Below are positions 1 to 8,230 of a DNA stretch of 64,000 nt, piece after piece. The stretch is from Streptomyces liliifuscus (GTDB taxonomy: Bacteria > Actinomycetota > Actinomycetes > Streptomycetales > Streptomycetaceae): positions 3,844,001 through 3,908,000 of the forward strand of contig NZ_CP066831.1 in NCBI RefSeq assembly GCF_016598615.1, written 5' to 3'. Both the position numbers and the translations under genes were made by a program. Numbering within the stretch: position 1 is the first letter of the stretch; each line of letters starts with the position of its first letter. Under the pieces are notes generated by a model. It was not told the origin of the DNA and did no database searches. It worked only from the letters and a program-made list of their open reading frames with translations.

Positions 1-21
1 ACGCACGCAGGAGAACACCCC

Positions 22-201
22 ATGTACTTCACCGACCGCGGCATCGAGGAACTGGAGAAGCGGCGCGGCCAGGAAGAGGTCACCTTCGAGTGGCTCGCCG
101 AACAGCTGCGTACGTTCGTCGACCTCAACCCGGACTTCGAGGTCCCGGTGGAACGACTCGCAACCTGGCTGGCCCGCCTGGACGACGAGGACGACGAGTG
201 A
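22..201 (+). CDS. Small acidic conserved protein (DUF6104-like)
   Basis: A 59-residue ORF starts at an ATG preceded by a purine-rich GCAGGAG stretch and ends in an Asp/Glu-rich tail. The protein is strongly amphipathic, with a predicted helix around residues 5-30, no signal peptide and no membrane segment. I recognise the start (MYFTDRGIEELEKRRG) as the small actinobacterial family annotated DUF6104. Its function is unknown. It stands alone on this strand, with about 490 bases before the next gene. Upstream sequence lies outside the window. Confidence 0.8.
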   Translation: MYFTDRGIEELEKRRGQEEVTFEWLAEQLRTFVDLNPDFEVPVERLATWLARLDDEDDE

Positions 202-605
202 CGAGTAGGGCCTGGTCGGGGTTGGGGTAAGCCCCGTTCGGGGCTGGAGTGGGGCCCGTCGGGGGCTGGAGCAGGGCCCGTTCGGGGTTCGGGCCGGGTG
301 CTTCCGGCGCCCGCCGCGGGGCCGTCGCGCGGGCGCATGAGGTTGTACGCCGGCCCGAGCGCCCCGTGCGCCACCAGGAGCGCCCCCGCCGTGCGCCCCA
401 GCAGGTGAGAGGCAGGCCGGCCCCACCTGGGCGAGTGCCAGGACGCGGGCCCTGGGGTATCGGGCCGGGGCAGCCAGGAGCCGAGTGATCCCCCTCTCGA
501 CGACGTCGAGTTCAGCGCGGAGGGCGGCATTGGCACGGGCACCACGCGCCCGAATTATTAGATTTTGTGCCGACTAATCCACCCCGGATCACCAGAACGA
601 GTGCC
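202..605. other. Intergenic region without a supported gene
   Basis: About 400 bases of GC-rich sequence follow the small acidic gene. Near 220-290 there are imperfect repeats built on GGGGCCCGTTCGGGG-like words. The open frame through 249-488 has no ribosome site and a composition dominated by Arg, Pro and Gly, so I do not call it. The sequence becomes AT-richer after about 550, which leads into the promoter of the next gene. Confidence 0.5.
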
Positions 606-654
606 TTGACTTCACGGATCCGCGATATATCGTGTCTATTGGAAGACGCGATAT
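606..654 (+). promoter_or_regulatory. Promoter and PadR-type operator of the DUF4097/PadR operon
   Basis: A TTGACT hexamer at 606-611 is followed after 16 bases by TATCGT at 628-633. The palindrome CGATATATCG at 623-632 overlaps this -10 region. The half-site CGCGATAT occurs at 621-628 and again at 647-654, 26 bases apart. Palindromes of this AT-centred type are typical of PadR-family operators. The second gene of the operon encodes a PadR protein, so autoregulation is the likely reading (inference). Confidence 0.55.
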
Positions 655-693
655 GGCGTGTCGTGTCCCGCCCCGGCCGAGGAGGTCAGCACC

Positions 694-1800
694 ATGTCCG
701 AGTGGTCCGTCACAGAGCCCGACAAGCTCACGTTCGACGAACCGGTGACGTCCCTCCATGTGCGCATCGCCAATGGAACGGTGAACGTCGTGGGGGTCGA
801 CGGGGGTTCCACCCGACTCGAAGTGTCCTCGATAGAGGGACCACCTCTGGTGGTGACCCACGAGAACGGCACGCTCACGGTCGCGTACGAGGACCTGCCC
901 TGGAAGGGCTTCCTCAAGTGGCTCGACCGCAAGGGCTGGCGCCGCAGCGCGGTGGTCTCCCTGGCGGTCCCGTCACGTACGCGCGTCGAGGTCGGCGTGG
1001 TCGGCGCCACGGCCGTGATCTCCGGTGTCGACGGGCGCGCGGTGGTGAAGGGCATCTCCGGCGACACGACACTCGTGGGACTCTCCGGCCCGGTGCGCGC
1101 GGACACGGTGTCGGGGAACGTGGAGGCACAGGCCCTCACCGGCGACCTCCGGATCAACTCCGTCTCCGGCGACCTGACCGTCATCGAGGGCTCCAGCCCT
1201 TCCGTGCGGGTCGAGTCGGTCAGCGGCTCCGTGATCGTCGACCTCGACCCCGCGGGGCGGCCCAGCGACATCAGCCTGACCAGCATCTCGGGCGAGATCG
1301 CGATCCGACTGCCGCATCCGGCCGACGCGGAGGTCCAGGTCGACTCGGCGAGCGGCACGGTCTCCAGCGCCTTCGAGGACCTCAGGGTCGGCGGCCAGTG
1401 GGGCGCCAAGAAGATCACGGGCAGGCTGGGCGCGGGGAACGGCCGGTTGAAGGCGACCACCGTCTCGGGCTCCATCGCCCTACTGCGACGGCCCCCTTCG
1501 GAGGACGAACCATGGGACGACGGAGTGGATTTCGAGAAGGGGACGGACTTCGGGGAGGATGAGCCGGAGGACGCGGTTCCTGTTGGGGCCGCGTCCGAGC
1601 ACGGCAAGGGGCACAGCGCGGTGCCCGAGGACACGGTGCCCGGCTCTCACGTCGGCGCCGGACCGGGCGCCTCACCGACGGACGGCCCCGCCGAGTCCCC
1701 CACTTCGGGCGCGACCCCCGCCGCGGCCCCCGACTCCGGCCCCACCGAGCATTCCGACGCCGGCGTCACCGACGACCCGACCCACGAGAAGGGGCTCTGA
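694..1800 (+). CDS. DUF4097 family beta-strand repeat protein
   Basis: This 368-residue protein has a repeating beta-helical pattern in its first 270 residues, with recurring VSGSVxVxG/SGD units typical of the DUF4097 adhesin-like family. The last 100 residues are low-complexity, rich in Pro, Ala, Asp and Glu, and probably disordered. It has no signal peptide or membrane segment. The ATG at 694 follows GGAGG at 681-685 with good spacing; a GTG at 658 is in frame but lies inside the promoter and has no ribosome site. The PadR gene starts one base after its stop. DUF4097 proteins are commonly linked with PadR or PspC regulators in envelope stress. The molecular role is unknown. Confidence 0.85.
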   Translation: MSEWSVTEPDKLTFDEPVTSLHVRIANGTVNVVGVDGGSTRLEVSSIEGPPLVVTHENGTLTVAYEDLPWKGFLKWLDRKGWRRSAVVSLAVPSRTRVEVGVVGATAVISGVDGRAVVKGISGDTTLVGLSGPVRADTVSGNVEAQALTGDLRINSVSGDLTVIEGSSPSVRVESVSGSVIVDLDPAGRPSDISLTSISGEIAIRLPHPADAEVQVDSASGTVSSAFEDLRVGGQWGAKKITGRLGAGNGRLKATTVSGSIALLRRPPSEDEPWDDGVDFEKGTDFGEDEPEDAVPVGAASEHGKGHSAVPEDTVPGSHVGAGPGASPTDGPAESPTSGATPAAAPDSGPTEHSDAGVTDDPTHEKGL

Positions 1801-1801
1801 C

Positions 1802-2920
1802 ATGGCTCCCGTCTTTGCCCATGGCCGCCTGCGGCTCTACCTGCTGAAGCTCCTGGACGAGGCACCGCGCCACGGTTACGAGGTGATCCGCCTCCTGGAG
1901 GAGCGCTTCCAGGGGCTGTACGCGCCGTCGGCCGGCACCGTCTACCCCCGGCTGTCCAAGCTGGAGGCCGAGGGCCTGGTCACCCACACCACCGAGGGCG
2001 GCCGCAAGGTGTACGCGATCACGGACGCGGGCCGGGCCGAGCTGGCCGACCGCAGCGGTGAACTGGTCGATCTGGAGCTGGAGATCCGCGAGTCGGTCGC
2101 CGAGCTCGCCGCGGAGATCCGTGCCGATGTGCGCGGAGCGGCGGGTGATCTGCGCCGGGAGATGCGGGCGGCGGCGAGCGAGGCACGGCGGAGCTCCACG
2201 GGAGCGGGCGCCAAGGGGGAGCGCGCCGAACACGAGGGCGCCCACGGGGACTTCACGGACTACGGCGACAAGGAGGCGTGGCGCGTCGCGAAGGAGGAGA
2301 TGCGCCGCGTCAAGCAGGAGTGGAAGGAGCAGGCCCGGCGCGCCAAGGACGAGAGCAGGCGGGCCCGCGAGGATGCCCAGCGGGCACGCCACCAGGCCAA
2401 GGAGGCGCAGGAGCGGGCGCGGGCCCAGGCCCAGGAGGAGCTCCAGCGCATCGCCAAGCGCGTCCAGGACCAGGTGCAGGACCACTTCACCCGGGGCGAC
2501 TGGCCTACGGGCGTGCGCGAGGGCATCACCGAACTGGCCAAGGAGTTCGGCGAGTTCGGAAAGGACTTCGGCAAGGAGTTCGGGAAGGACTTCGGCTTCG
2601 GCCGACCGGGAGCAGGAAAGGGGGCGGGGACGGGAGCAGGCGCTGGGGCGGGGGCTGGGACGGGTGCCGGCACAGGGGAGCCCGACTACACGGTCACCCC
2701 TGAGGACTTCCCCGCCGACTACGAACCCTCCTGGGCCCACGAGGACTCCACGGGCGACCCCGCCCGCGACCTCGACCGCCTCCTGGACCGCTTCCGCGAC
2801 GACATCCGCGACGCGGCCCGCGACCACGGGGTGACGGAGGAGCAACTGCGCGACGCCCGACGCCACTTGTCGACGGCGGCGGCACACATAGGGGCGGCGC
2901 TGCGGACGCCCAAGGGCTGA
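1802..2920 (+). CDS. PadR family transcriptional regulator with long coiled-coil tail
   Basis: Residues 1-85 form the PadR winged helix (LRLYLLKLLDEAPRHGYEVI, then the wing around GGRKVYAI). Residues 90-240 are unusually rich in Arg, Glu, Lys and Ala and predict a long coiled coil. After that come a Phe-Gly-Lys/Glu repeat (EFGEFGKDFGKEFGKDFG), a Gly/Ala-rich linker and a short acidic helical end. Ordinary PadR proteins are 110-200 residues, so this 372-residue form is extended. It starts one base after the DUF4097 stop, so the two genes are co-transcribed and probably coupled. It likely represses its own operon through the CGATATATCG palindrome (inference). Confidence 0.9.
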   Translation: MAPVFAHGRLRLYLLKLLDEAPRHGYEVIRLLEERFQGLYAPSAGTVYPRLSKLEAEGLVTHTTEGGRKVYAITDAGRAELADRSGELVDLELEIRESVAELAAEIRADVRGAAGDLRREMRAAASEARRSSTGAGAKGERAEHEGAHGDFTDYGDKEAWRVAKEEMRRVKQEWKEQARRAKDESRRAREDAQRARHQAKEAQERARAQAQEELQRIAKRVQDQVQDHFTRGDWPTGVREGITELAKEFGEFGKDFGKEFGKDFGFGRPGAGKGAGTGAGAGAGAGTGAGTGEPDYTVTPEDFPADYEPSWAHEDSTGDPARDLDRLLDRFRDDIRDAARDHGVTEEQLRDARRHLSTAAAHIGAALRTPKG

Positions 2921-2988
2921 GCGGAGGCCGGTGGGCCGGTAGGCCCACCGCCGCCGCCGGACCGACGGCCGACCGGCTTACCGGCCTA

Positions 2989-3082
2989 CCGGCCCACCGG
3001 CCCACCGGCCCACCGGCCCACCGGCCCACCGGCCCACCGGCCCACCGGCCCACCGGCCCACCGGCCCACCGGCCCACCGGCC
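2989..3082. repeat. 8-bp tandem repeat (unit CCGGCCCA, about 11-12 copies)
   Basis: Between the convergent PadR and Clp-N genes the unit CCGGCCCA repeats without interruption. Degenerate copies extend to the left from about 2930. The period is not a multiple of three and no gene crosses it. It resembles a simple-sequence VNTR and could also form alternative hairpins because CCGG is self-complementary. Copy number may vary between strains. Confidence 0.9.
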
Positions 3083-3157
3083 ATGGTCGCCCTGCGCCGG
3101 ACCCACCATGGTCGGCTCCGGCGCCGGACCCACCGGGCCCGGCCGGCGGCCGCGCCG

Positions 3158-3748
3158 TCAGCCCGCCTTCGCCTCTCCCCCGCCGTACAGCACCCGCCGC
3201 AGCGACTCGTACGTCACCCCGTGGTCGGCCAGGACCTCCGCGGGGACGCCGGGGCGGGCGGCGAGGGCGAGGAGAAGGTGCTCGTCGCCGATGTACCGGT
3301 CCCGCTGGGCGAGAGCCATCCGCAGGGACTCCGTGAGAAGGTCCTTGGCCCCCTGGGCGAAGGGGCGATGCCCGCCGACGAGTCCGGACAGCCAGCCCCG
3401 GCCCCGCCCGGTGCCCGTCCCGCCGCGGGAGCGCAGCGCGCCCTCGCCATGGGCTTCCTCGACCCGGGAGACGATCTCCGAGACGTCGATGCCCAGCCCC
3501 GAGAGTGCGTCCGCGTCGGCGCGGGAGAGCCCGCCGCGACGCCGTGCCTCGGCGAGTGCCTGCTCGACGGACTCCTTGCGCTCCGCGAGCCCCAGCGACA
3601 TGAGGGCGAACGACGCGCGGCTGGCCTCACGGTCGAGCAGCGCCAGCAGTACGTGCTGCTCCTCGACCGTCTCCGCGCGCAGTCGCTCGGCGTGCTCGAC
3701 CGCGCCGAGCACCACCGCCCGGGCGTCCTTGGTGAAGCGTTCGAACAT
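3158..3748 (-). CDS. Clp N-terminal domain protein (no ATPase domain)
   Basis: The 196-residue product starts MFERFTKDARAVV, the classic opening of ClpC-type N domains. It contains two Clp_N repeats, residues about 5-75 and 120-185 (second repeat with GDEHLLLAL), separated by a Gly/Arg-rich linker. There is no Walker motif, so it is not an unfoldase. Such stand-alone proteins may act as substrate adaptors or decoys for ClpC (inference). Its ATG overlaps the stop of the upstream HTH gene by one base (TGATG), which indicates an operon. The start at 3748 is supported by homology and by that overlap. Confidence 0.88.
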   Translation of the reverse strand: MFERFTKDARAVVLGAVEHAERLRAETVEEQHVLLALLDREASRASFALMSLGLAERKESVEQALAEARRRGGLSRADADALSGLGIDVSEIVSRVEEAHGEGALRSRGGTGTGRGRGWLSGLVGGHRPFAQGAKDLLTESLRMALAQRDRYIGDEHLLLALAARPGVPAEVLADHGVTYESLRRVLYGGGEAKAG

Positions 3749-3957
3749 CACTGCCTCCCGTACTTCTTGTGCACGGCCTGCCTGCTGACACCCAGTTCCG
3801 CGGCGATCTCCTGCCACGACCAACCCTGATTGCGCGCACTGCGCACCTGAACCGCTTCGAGCTGCTCCAGCAGCCGCCGCAACGCGGAGACGGCCCGCAG
3901 CCCGATCCGCGGATCGCGGTCGCCCGCGCGCTCGGCGAGATCCGTTGCTTCGGTCAT
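3748..3957 (-). CDS. Small helix-turn-helix regulator
   Basis: A 69-residue protein with a C-terminal HTH (WSWQEIAAELGVSRQAVHKK) and an N-terminal helix. This is the standard small partner gene of stand-alone Clp-N proteins in actinobacteria. It starts immediately downstream of a perfect palindrome at 3981-4012 and overlaps the Clp-N gene by one base. It is therefore the best candidate for the DNA-binding protein that recognises the palindrome (inference). Confidence 0.85.
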   Translation of the reverse strand: MTEATDLAERAGDRDPRIGLRAVSALRRLLEQLEAVQVRSARNQGWSWQEIAAELGVSRQAVHKKYGRQ

Positions 3958-3960
3958 GAT

Positions 3961-4012
3961 GTCAACTTAGATTGACAGACCCTCGAATGTCAACCGTGGT
4001 TGACATTCGAGG
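3961..4012. promoter_or_regulatory. Perfect 15-bp palindromic operator with extra half-sites
   Basis: CCTCGAATGTCAACC (3981-3995) and its exact reverse complement (3998-4012) flank the dinucleotide GT. A looser pair, GTCAAC-N5-TTGAC, sits at 3961-3976 next to the HTH gene start. The common core is TGTCAACnnnGGTTGACA. The arrangement suits a small HTH dimer controlling the HTH-ClpN operon. The oxidoreductase 3' end lies on the other side. Confidence 0.75.
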
Positions 4013-4046
4013 GTGTGCAGGACCCGCACCAAGACCCGGAACGGCG

Positions 4047-5012
4047 TCAGGGGGTGTTCAGAACGACCTTGCCGAAGAGCTCGCCGGACTCCATCCGCTC
4101 GAAGCCCTCGCGGGCGCGGTCCAGCGGAAGGACCTCGTCGATGACGGGCCGGACACCGGTGGCGGCGCAGAAGGAGAGCAGGTCCTCCAGCTCGTCCTTC
4201 GTGCCCATCGTGGAGCCGACAACCTTGAGTTCGAGGAAGAAGATGCGGGTCAGTTCGGCGTGCGAGGGACGGTCGCCGCTGGTGGCACCCGAGATGACCA
4301 GGGTGCCGCCGGGCTTCAGGGACTTGACCGAGTGGGACCAGGTGGCGGCGCCGACCGTCTCGATGACGGCGTCCACGCGCTGCGGCAGCCGCGCCCCGGA
4401 CTCCACGGCCTCCACGGCGCCCAGCTCCAGGGCCCGCTTGCGCTTGGCCTCGTCACGGCTGGTCGCGAAGACCCGCAGCCCCGCCGCCTTGCCGAGCGCG
4501 ATCGCGGCGGTGGCGACACCGCCTCCGGCGCCCTGCACGAGAACCGAGTCGCCGGGGCGTACACCGGCGTTGGTGAAGAGCATGCGGTACGCCGTCAGCC
4601 ACGCGGTGGGCAGACAGGCCGCCTCTTCGAAGGAGAGCTCCTTGGGCTTGGGCAGGACGTTCCACGCCGGCACGGAGACCTGCTCGGCGAAGGTGCCCTG
4701 GTACCGCTCGGTGAGGATGGAGCGCGGCTCCTTGGGGCCGACCCCGTGTCCCGTCTGCCCGATGACGGAGTGCAGCACGACCTCGTTGCCGTCCTCGTCG
4801 ACGCCGGCGGCATCGCATCCGAGGATCATCGGCAGCTTGTCCTCGGCGAGCCCCACGCCGCGCAGCGACCAGAGGTCGTGGTGGTTCAGGGAGGCGGCCC
4901 TGACGTTCACGGTCGTCCAGCCGTCCCGGGCCGCGGGAGCGGGCCGCTCCCCCAACTCGAGGCCGTTCAACGGCTGGTCCCGGTCAATACGAGCAGCGTA
5001 GGCAGCGAACAT
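4047..5012 (-). CDS. Zinc-type alcohol dehydrogenase-like / quinone oxidoreductase
   Basis: A medium-chain dehydrogenase/reductase of 321 residues from the ATG at 5012. It has the GroES-like N half (SLNHHDLWSLRG), the family signature, and a Rossmann fold with nucleotide motif VQGAGGGVATAAIALG near residue 155. The catalytic zinc ligands of true alcohol dehydrogenases are not evident, so it most resembles NADPH:quinone reductases. A GTG at 5033 is in frame and has AGGAGG three bases upstream; I prefer the ATG because the GTG spacing is short, but either start is possible. It is monocistronic, with a hairpin-rich intergenic repeat upstream. Confidence 0.88.
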   Translation of the reverse strand: MFAAYAARIDRDQPLNGLELGERPAPAARDGWTTVNVRAASLNHHDLWSLRGVGLAEDKLPMILGCDAAGVDEDGNEVVLHSVIGQTGHGVGPKEPRSILTERYQGTFAEQVSVPAWNVLPKPKELSFEEAACLPTAWLTAYRMLFTNAGVRPGDSVLVQGAGGGVATAAIALGKAAGLRVFATSRDEAKRKRALELGAVEAVESGARLPQRVDAVIETVGAATWSHSVKSLKPGGTLVISGATSGDRPSHAELTRIFFLELKVVGSTMGTKDELEDLLSFCAATGVRPVIDEVLPLDRAREGFERMESGELFGKVVLNTP

Positions 5013-5120
5013 GTCCTCGACCCTAGGCTCCACCGCCCTCCTGACGGAACCAGGTCCACCTGTGACGCGTGTCCCGCCGGGTGGGTGGGTTTGGGCCGAA
5101 TGTGTGAGTGCGGGTTCGGT

Positions 5121-5218
5121 GGGGGCTGAGCGCGCAGTTCCCCGCGCCCCTAAAAGCGGGGCTGCGCCCCAGGCTTTTGCCCTTCAGGGGCGCGGGGAAC
5201 TGCGCGACCAGCCCCCAC
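5121..5218. repeat. Dispersed palindromic repeat, copy 1 (complete)
   Basis: Two arms, GCGCAGTTCCCCGCGCCCCT and its complement AGGGGCGCGGGGAACTGCGC, enclose a loop of about 45 bases that itself contains a small GGGGC hairpin. Arms flanked by GGGGGCTG/CAGCCCCC extend the pairing. The same element recurs at 41405, 46113 and elsewhere in the window. It lies between the oxidoreductase and malic enzyme genes and could act as a transcription terminator or an RNA-stabilising structure. Confidence 0.85.
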
Positions 5219-5341
5219 CGGCCCGCACCCACCCATCCAGCCGAACCCCCAAGTAAAAAATCTCCCCGCACAAAAAAATCCGGGCCCCGCCCACCAGGAC
5301 GGGACCCGAACCTCAAGCACGAACGACAGGCGACGAACGAC

Positions 5342-6565
5342 CTACCGCCGAGCCACACCCTCAGCCCGAGCAGCCGCGGCCACCGCTGCCGTCACCGCGG
5401 GAGCAACCCGCTCGTCGAACGGCGACGGAATCACGTAGTCCGCGGCAAGGTCGTCCCCGACGACAGAAGCCAACGCCTCCGCAGCGGCGATCTTCATCCC
5501 CTCGGTGATCCGAGAGGCCCGCACCTGAAGCGCCCCCGCGAAGATCCCGGGAAACGCCAGCACGTTGTTGATCTGGTTCGGATAGTCCGAACGCCCGGTG
5601 GCGACGACCGCCGCGTACTTGTGGGCGACATCGGGGTGCACCTCGGGATTCGGGTTCGCCATGGCGAAAACGAACGCGCCCTCGGCCATGGACGCCACGG
5701 CCGGCTCCGGCACCGTACCGCCGGAAACGCCGATGAAGACGTCGGCCCCGGCGAGCGCGGACTCCAGCGAGCCGGACAGCCCCGCCTTGTTGGTCATGGC
5801 GGCCAGTTCCCGCTTGACCGGCGTCAGGTCGTCCCGGTCCGTCGACACGATGCCCTTGCGGTCGGCGACCGCCACATCCCCGAGCCCCGCCTCCAGCAGG
5901 AACTTGGCGATGGCGACCCCGGCCGCACCCGCGCCCGAGATGACGGCCCGCAGCTGGCCGAGGCTCCGCCCGGTCAGCCGCGCGGCGTTCCGCAGGGCCG
6001 CCAGCGTGACGACGGCCGTGCCGTGCTGGTCGTCGTGGAAGACGGGGATGTCGAGCCGCTCCTGCAGCCGCCGCTCGATCTCGAAGCACCGGGGCGCCGA
6101 GATGTCCTCCAGGTTCACGCCACCGAAGGACGGCGCGAGCCGCACCACGGTCTCGACGATCTCGTCGACGCCGGTGCAGTCGAGCGCGATCGGCACGGCA
6201 TCGACCCCGCCGAACTGCTTGAACAGGATCGCCTTGCCCTCCATCACGGGGAGGGAGGCCTCGGGCCCGATGTCACCGAGCCCGAGCACGGCGGTGCCGT
6301 CGGTCACGACGGCGACCACGGACGACTTCCACGTGTAGTCGTGGACGAGTTCCGGCTTCTCCGCGATGGCCATGCAGACCTTCGCGACGCCGGGCGTGTA
6401 CGCCAGGGACAGGTCGTCCTTGTCACGGACGGGCACCGTGGCCTGCACGGCCATCTTGCCGCCGCGGTGCAGCGCGAATGCCGGGTCGAAGGAATCGAGG
6501 GGCTCGGCCCCGCCTTCCTGGTCCGTACTGCTGTCGCTGCGAGGATTGACGATCTCCGCTGCCAC
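5342..6565 (-). CDS. Malic enzyme (oxaloacetate-decarboxylating)
   Basis: A 407-residue prokaryotic-type malic enzyme converting malate to pyruvate and CO2 with reduction of NAD(P). The N domain carries the Tyr (LSLAYTPGVAKVC, near residue 55) and the catalytic Lys region (GKAILFKQFGGVDAVPI). The metal-site motif EDISAPRCFEIE and the FHDDQHGTA segment are present, followed by the Rossmann motif GAGAAGVAIAKF. From memory, the syntenic S. coelicolor gene (SCO5261) encodes the NADP-dependent isoform; cofactor choice cannot be read safely here. It supplies pyruvate and possibly NADPH for lipid and antibiotic synthesis. Confidence 0.93.
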   Translation of the reverse strand: MAAEIVNPRSDSSTDQEGGAEPLDSFDPAFALHRGGKMAVQATVPVRDKDDLSLAYTPGVAKVCMAIAEKPELVHDYTWKSSVVAVVTDGTAVLGLGDIGPEASLPVMEGKAILFKQFGGVDAVPIALDCTGVDEIVETVVRLAPSFGGVNLEDISAPRCFEIERRLQERLDIPVFHDDQHGTAVVTLAALRNAARLTGRSLGQLRAVISGAGAAGVAIAKFLLEAGLGDVAVADRKGIVSTDRDDLTPVKRELAAMTNKAGLSGSLESALAGADVFIGVSGGTVPEPAVASMAEGAFVFAMANPNPEVHPDVAHKYAAVVATGRSDYPNQINNVLAFPGIFAGALQVRASRITEGMKIAAAEALASVVGDDLAADYVIPSPFDERVAPAVTAAVAAAARAEGVARR

Positions 6566-7234
6566 TTTGTTTTACCCCTTAAGTCTTAATGGTTGAGGGT
6601 TCCGCTCCGGGTGAGGGGCGGGCGGGCACCGCGTATGTCCCAGATGACGGTTACGTACGTGTACGTACGGGTCATACGCGACGGGCGCGCCGCACACGCG
6701 CCCTGAGCCCCGGATGAGGGGTGTAAGGAACCTTCTTACCCGACGGACCGCATCGCAGACGAGTCCATAACGCGAAGGTCACACGTCGACGGTGGAAGGT
6801 CACATACCGGAGGACCGCGAGCCGGACAGAGGCCGAATACCGGCCGGATACCGGAGAGCGAAGGTCACATACCGGTGACAGGACTCATGGTCGAATGTGC
6901 CGAACGCGCCCATTTCGCGAACAAGTCACCGATACGCCCCGAAGCACCGCATGTGCGGAGAAGCGGTCGCCCGTTTCGCCCAGTGCACCGAAGATCTTCC
7001 GGCCGTGACGGGGGGTTTTCCGCACAAGATCCGGCTTCGACGGACCGTCTCGGTCCGGTTCGGGGGTCACCCGTTATCCGATTTTGACATGGCGGGCACC
7101 CTGAAGGCGCGAGTCCGAATGGCAAGATGCCGTAATCACACGAGGTCGCGACACCCGAAGGTGTGTGTTCTCGTCGACCCATCGGCTACTGCCGACCCAT
7201 CGGCAACTCCACCCACCCGCCGGAGGAACCCACC
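6566..7234. promoter_or_regulatory. Regulatory region between malic enzyme and ABC transporter
   Basis: No gene is supported in these 669 bases, which separate two divergent transcription units. Visible elements are a TACGTACGTGTACGTACG palindromic run near 6652-6670, a near-palindrome GTAAGGAACCTTCTTAC at 6723-6739, and three direct copies of GAAGGTCACA at 6774, 6795 and 6860. A TTGACA hexamer lies at 7084-7089 with no convincing -10 partner. The direct repeats are 21 and 65 bases apart and look like regulator sites. Confidence 0.5.
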
Positions 7235-8197
7235 ATGACCGCAAGCTCCACCCGTCGTACCACCGCCGCGCAGTCCCGGATAGCCGCGGTCGGTGCGATC
7301 GCGGTCGCAGGCGCCCTGCTGCTGACCGGCTGCGGTGACCAGACCAAGGACAAGGACAGCGGCAGCTCGGAGACCGCTGACTCCAGCGCCGCTCCGCTCG
7401 CCGACCAGCTGCCCGCGGCCATCCGCGACAAGGGCGTCATCAAGGTCGGCTCGGACATCGCGTACGCGCCCGTCGAGTTCAAGGACGACTCCGGCAAGAC
7501 CGTGGGCATCGACCCCGATCTCGCCGACGCCATGGGCAAGCAGCTCGGCGTGAAGTTCGAGTTCGAGAACGGCACGTTCGACACCCTGCTCACCGGCCTG
7601 CGCTCCAAGCGGTACGACATCGCGATGTCGGCGATGACCGACACCAAGGACCGCCAGGAGGGCATCGACGCCGACACCGGCAAGAAGGTCGGCGAGGGCG
7701 TCGACTTCCTCGACTACTTCACCGCGGGCGTCTCGATCTACACCAAGCAGGGCGACGACCAGGGCATCAAGACCTGGGACGACCTCTGCGGCAAGAAGAT
7801 CGTGGTGCAGCGCAACACCGTCTCGAACGACCTTGCCAAGGACCAGGCCAAGAAGTGCCCGGCCGGCAAGAAGCTCTCCATCGAGGCCTTCGACAACGAC
7901 CAGCAGGCCCAGACCCGGCTGCGCGCCGGCGGCGCCGACGCCGGTTCCTCGGACTTCCCCGTCGCGGCGTACGCGGCGAAGACCTCCGGTGGCGGCAAGG
8001 ACTTCGAGGTCGTCGGCGAGCAGGTCGAGGCCGCTCCGTACGGCATCGCGATCGACAAGTCGAACACCGAGCTGCGGGACGCCCTGAAGGCCGCGCTCGA
8101 CGCGATCATCAAGAACGGCGAGTACGACAAGATCATCGCGAAGTGGGGCGTCGAGGCCGGCGCCGTCAAGGAAGCCACCCTCAACGGCGGCAAGTGA
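7235..8197 (+). CDS. Polar amino acid ABC transporter, substrate-binding lipoprotein
   Basis: The 320-residue precursor has an Arg-rich N terminus, a hydrophobic stretch and a lipobox LLTGC (Cys near residue 33), so it is exported and lipid-anchored. The mature part is an SBP_bac_3 domain, with GVIKVGSDIAYAPVEF, the GIDPDLADAMG strand and FDTLLTGLRSKRYDIAMSAM. The ATG at 7235 follows CGGAGGAA. It leads a three-gene operon with permease and ATPase. The substrate is a polar or acidic amino acid by family; the exact ligand is not determinable from sequence. Confidence 0.93.
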   Translation: MTASSTRRTTAAQSRIAAVGAIAVAGALLLTGCGDQTKDKDSGSSETADSSAAPLADQLPAAIRDKGVIKVGSDIAYAPVEFKDDSGKTVGIDPDLADAMGKQLGVKFEFENGTFDTLLTGLRSKRYDIAMSAMTDTKDRQEGIDADTGKKVGEGVDFLDYFTAGVSIYTKQGDDQGIKTWDDLCGKKIVVQRNTVSNDLAKDQAKKCPAGKKLSIEAFDNDQQAQTRLRAGGADAGSSDFPVAAYAAKTSGGGKDFEVVGEQVEAAPYGIAIDKSNTELRDALKAALDAIIKNGEYDKIIAKWGVEAGAVKEATLNGGK

Positions 8198-8230
8198 CCG
8201 CGTTCCCAGCGGCACTGAAAGGCAACATCC

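Noticed and set aside
249..488. Open frame encoding a 79-residue Arg/Pro/Gly-rich protein
   Set aside because: No ribosome site, composition expected of random high-GC DNA, and repeats in the nucleotide sequence explain the frame.
1559..1801. N-terminal extension of the PadR frame into the DUF4097 gene
   Set aside because: The extension is a Pro/Arg-rich shadow of the DUF4097 tail; the winged helix begins right after the ATG at 1802.
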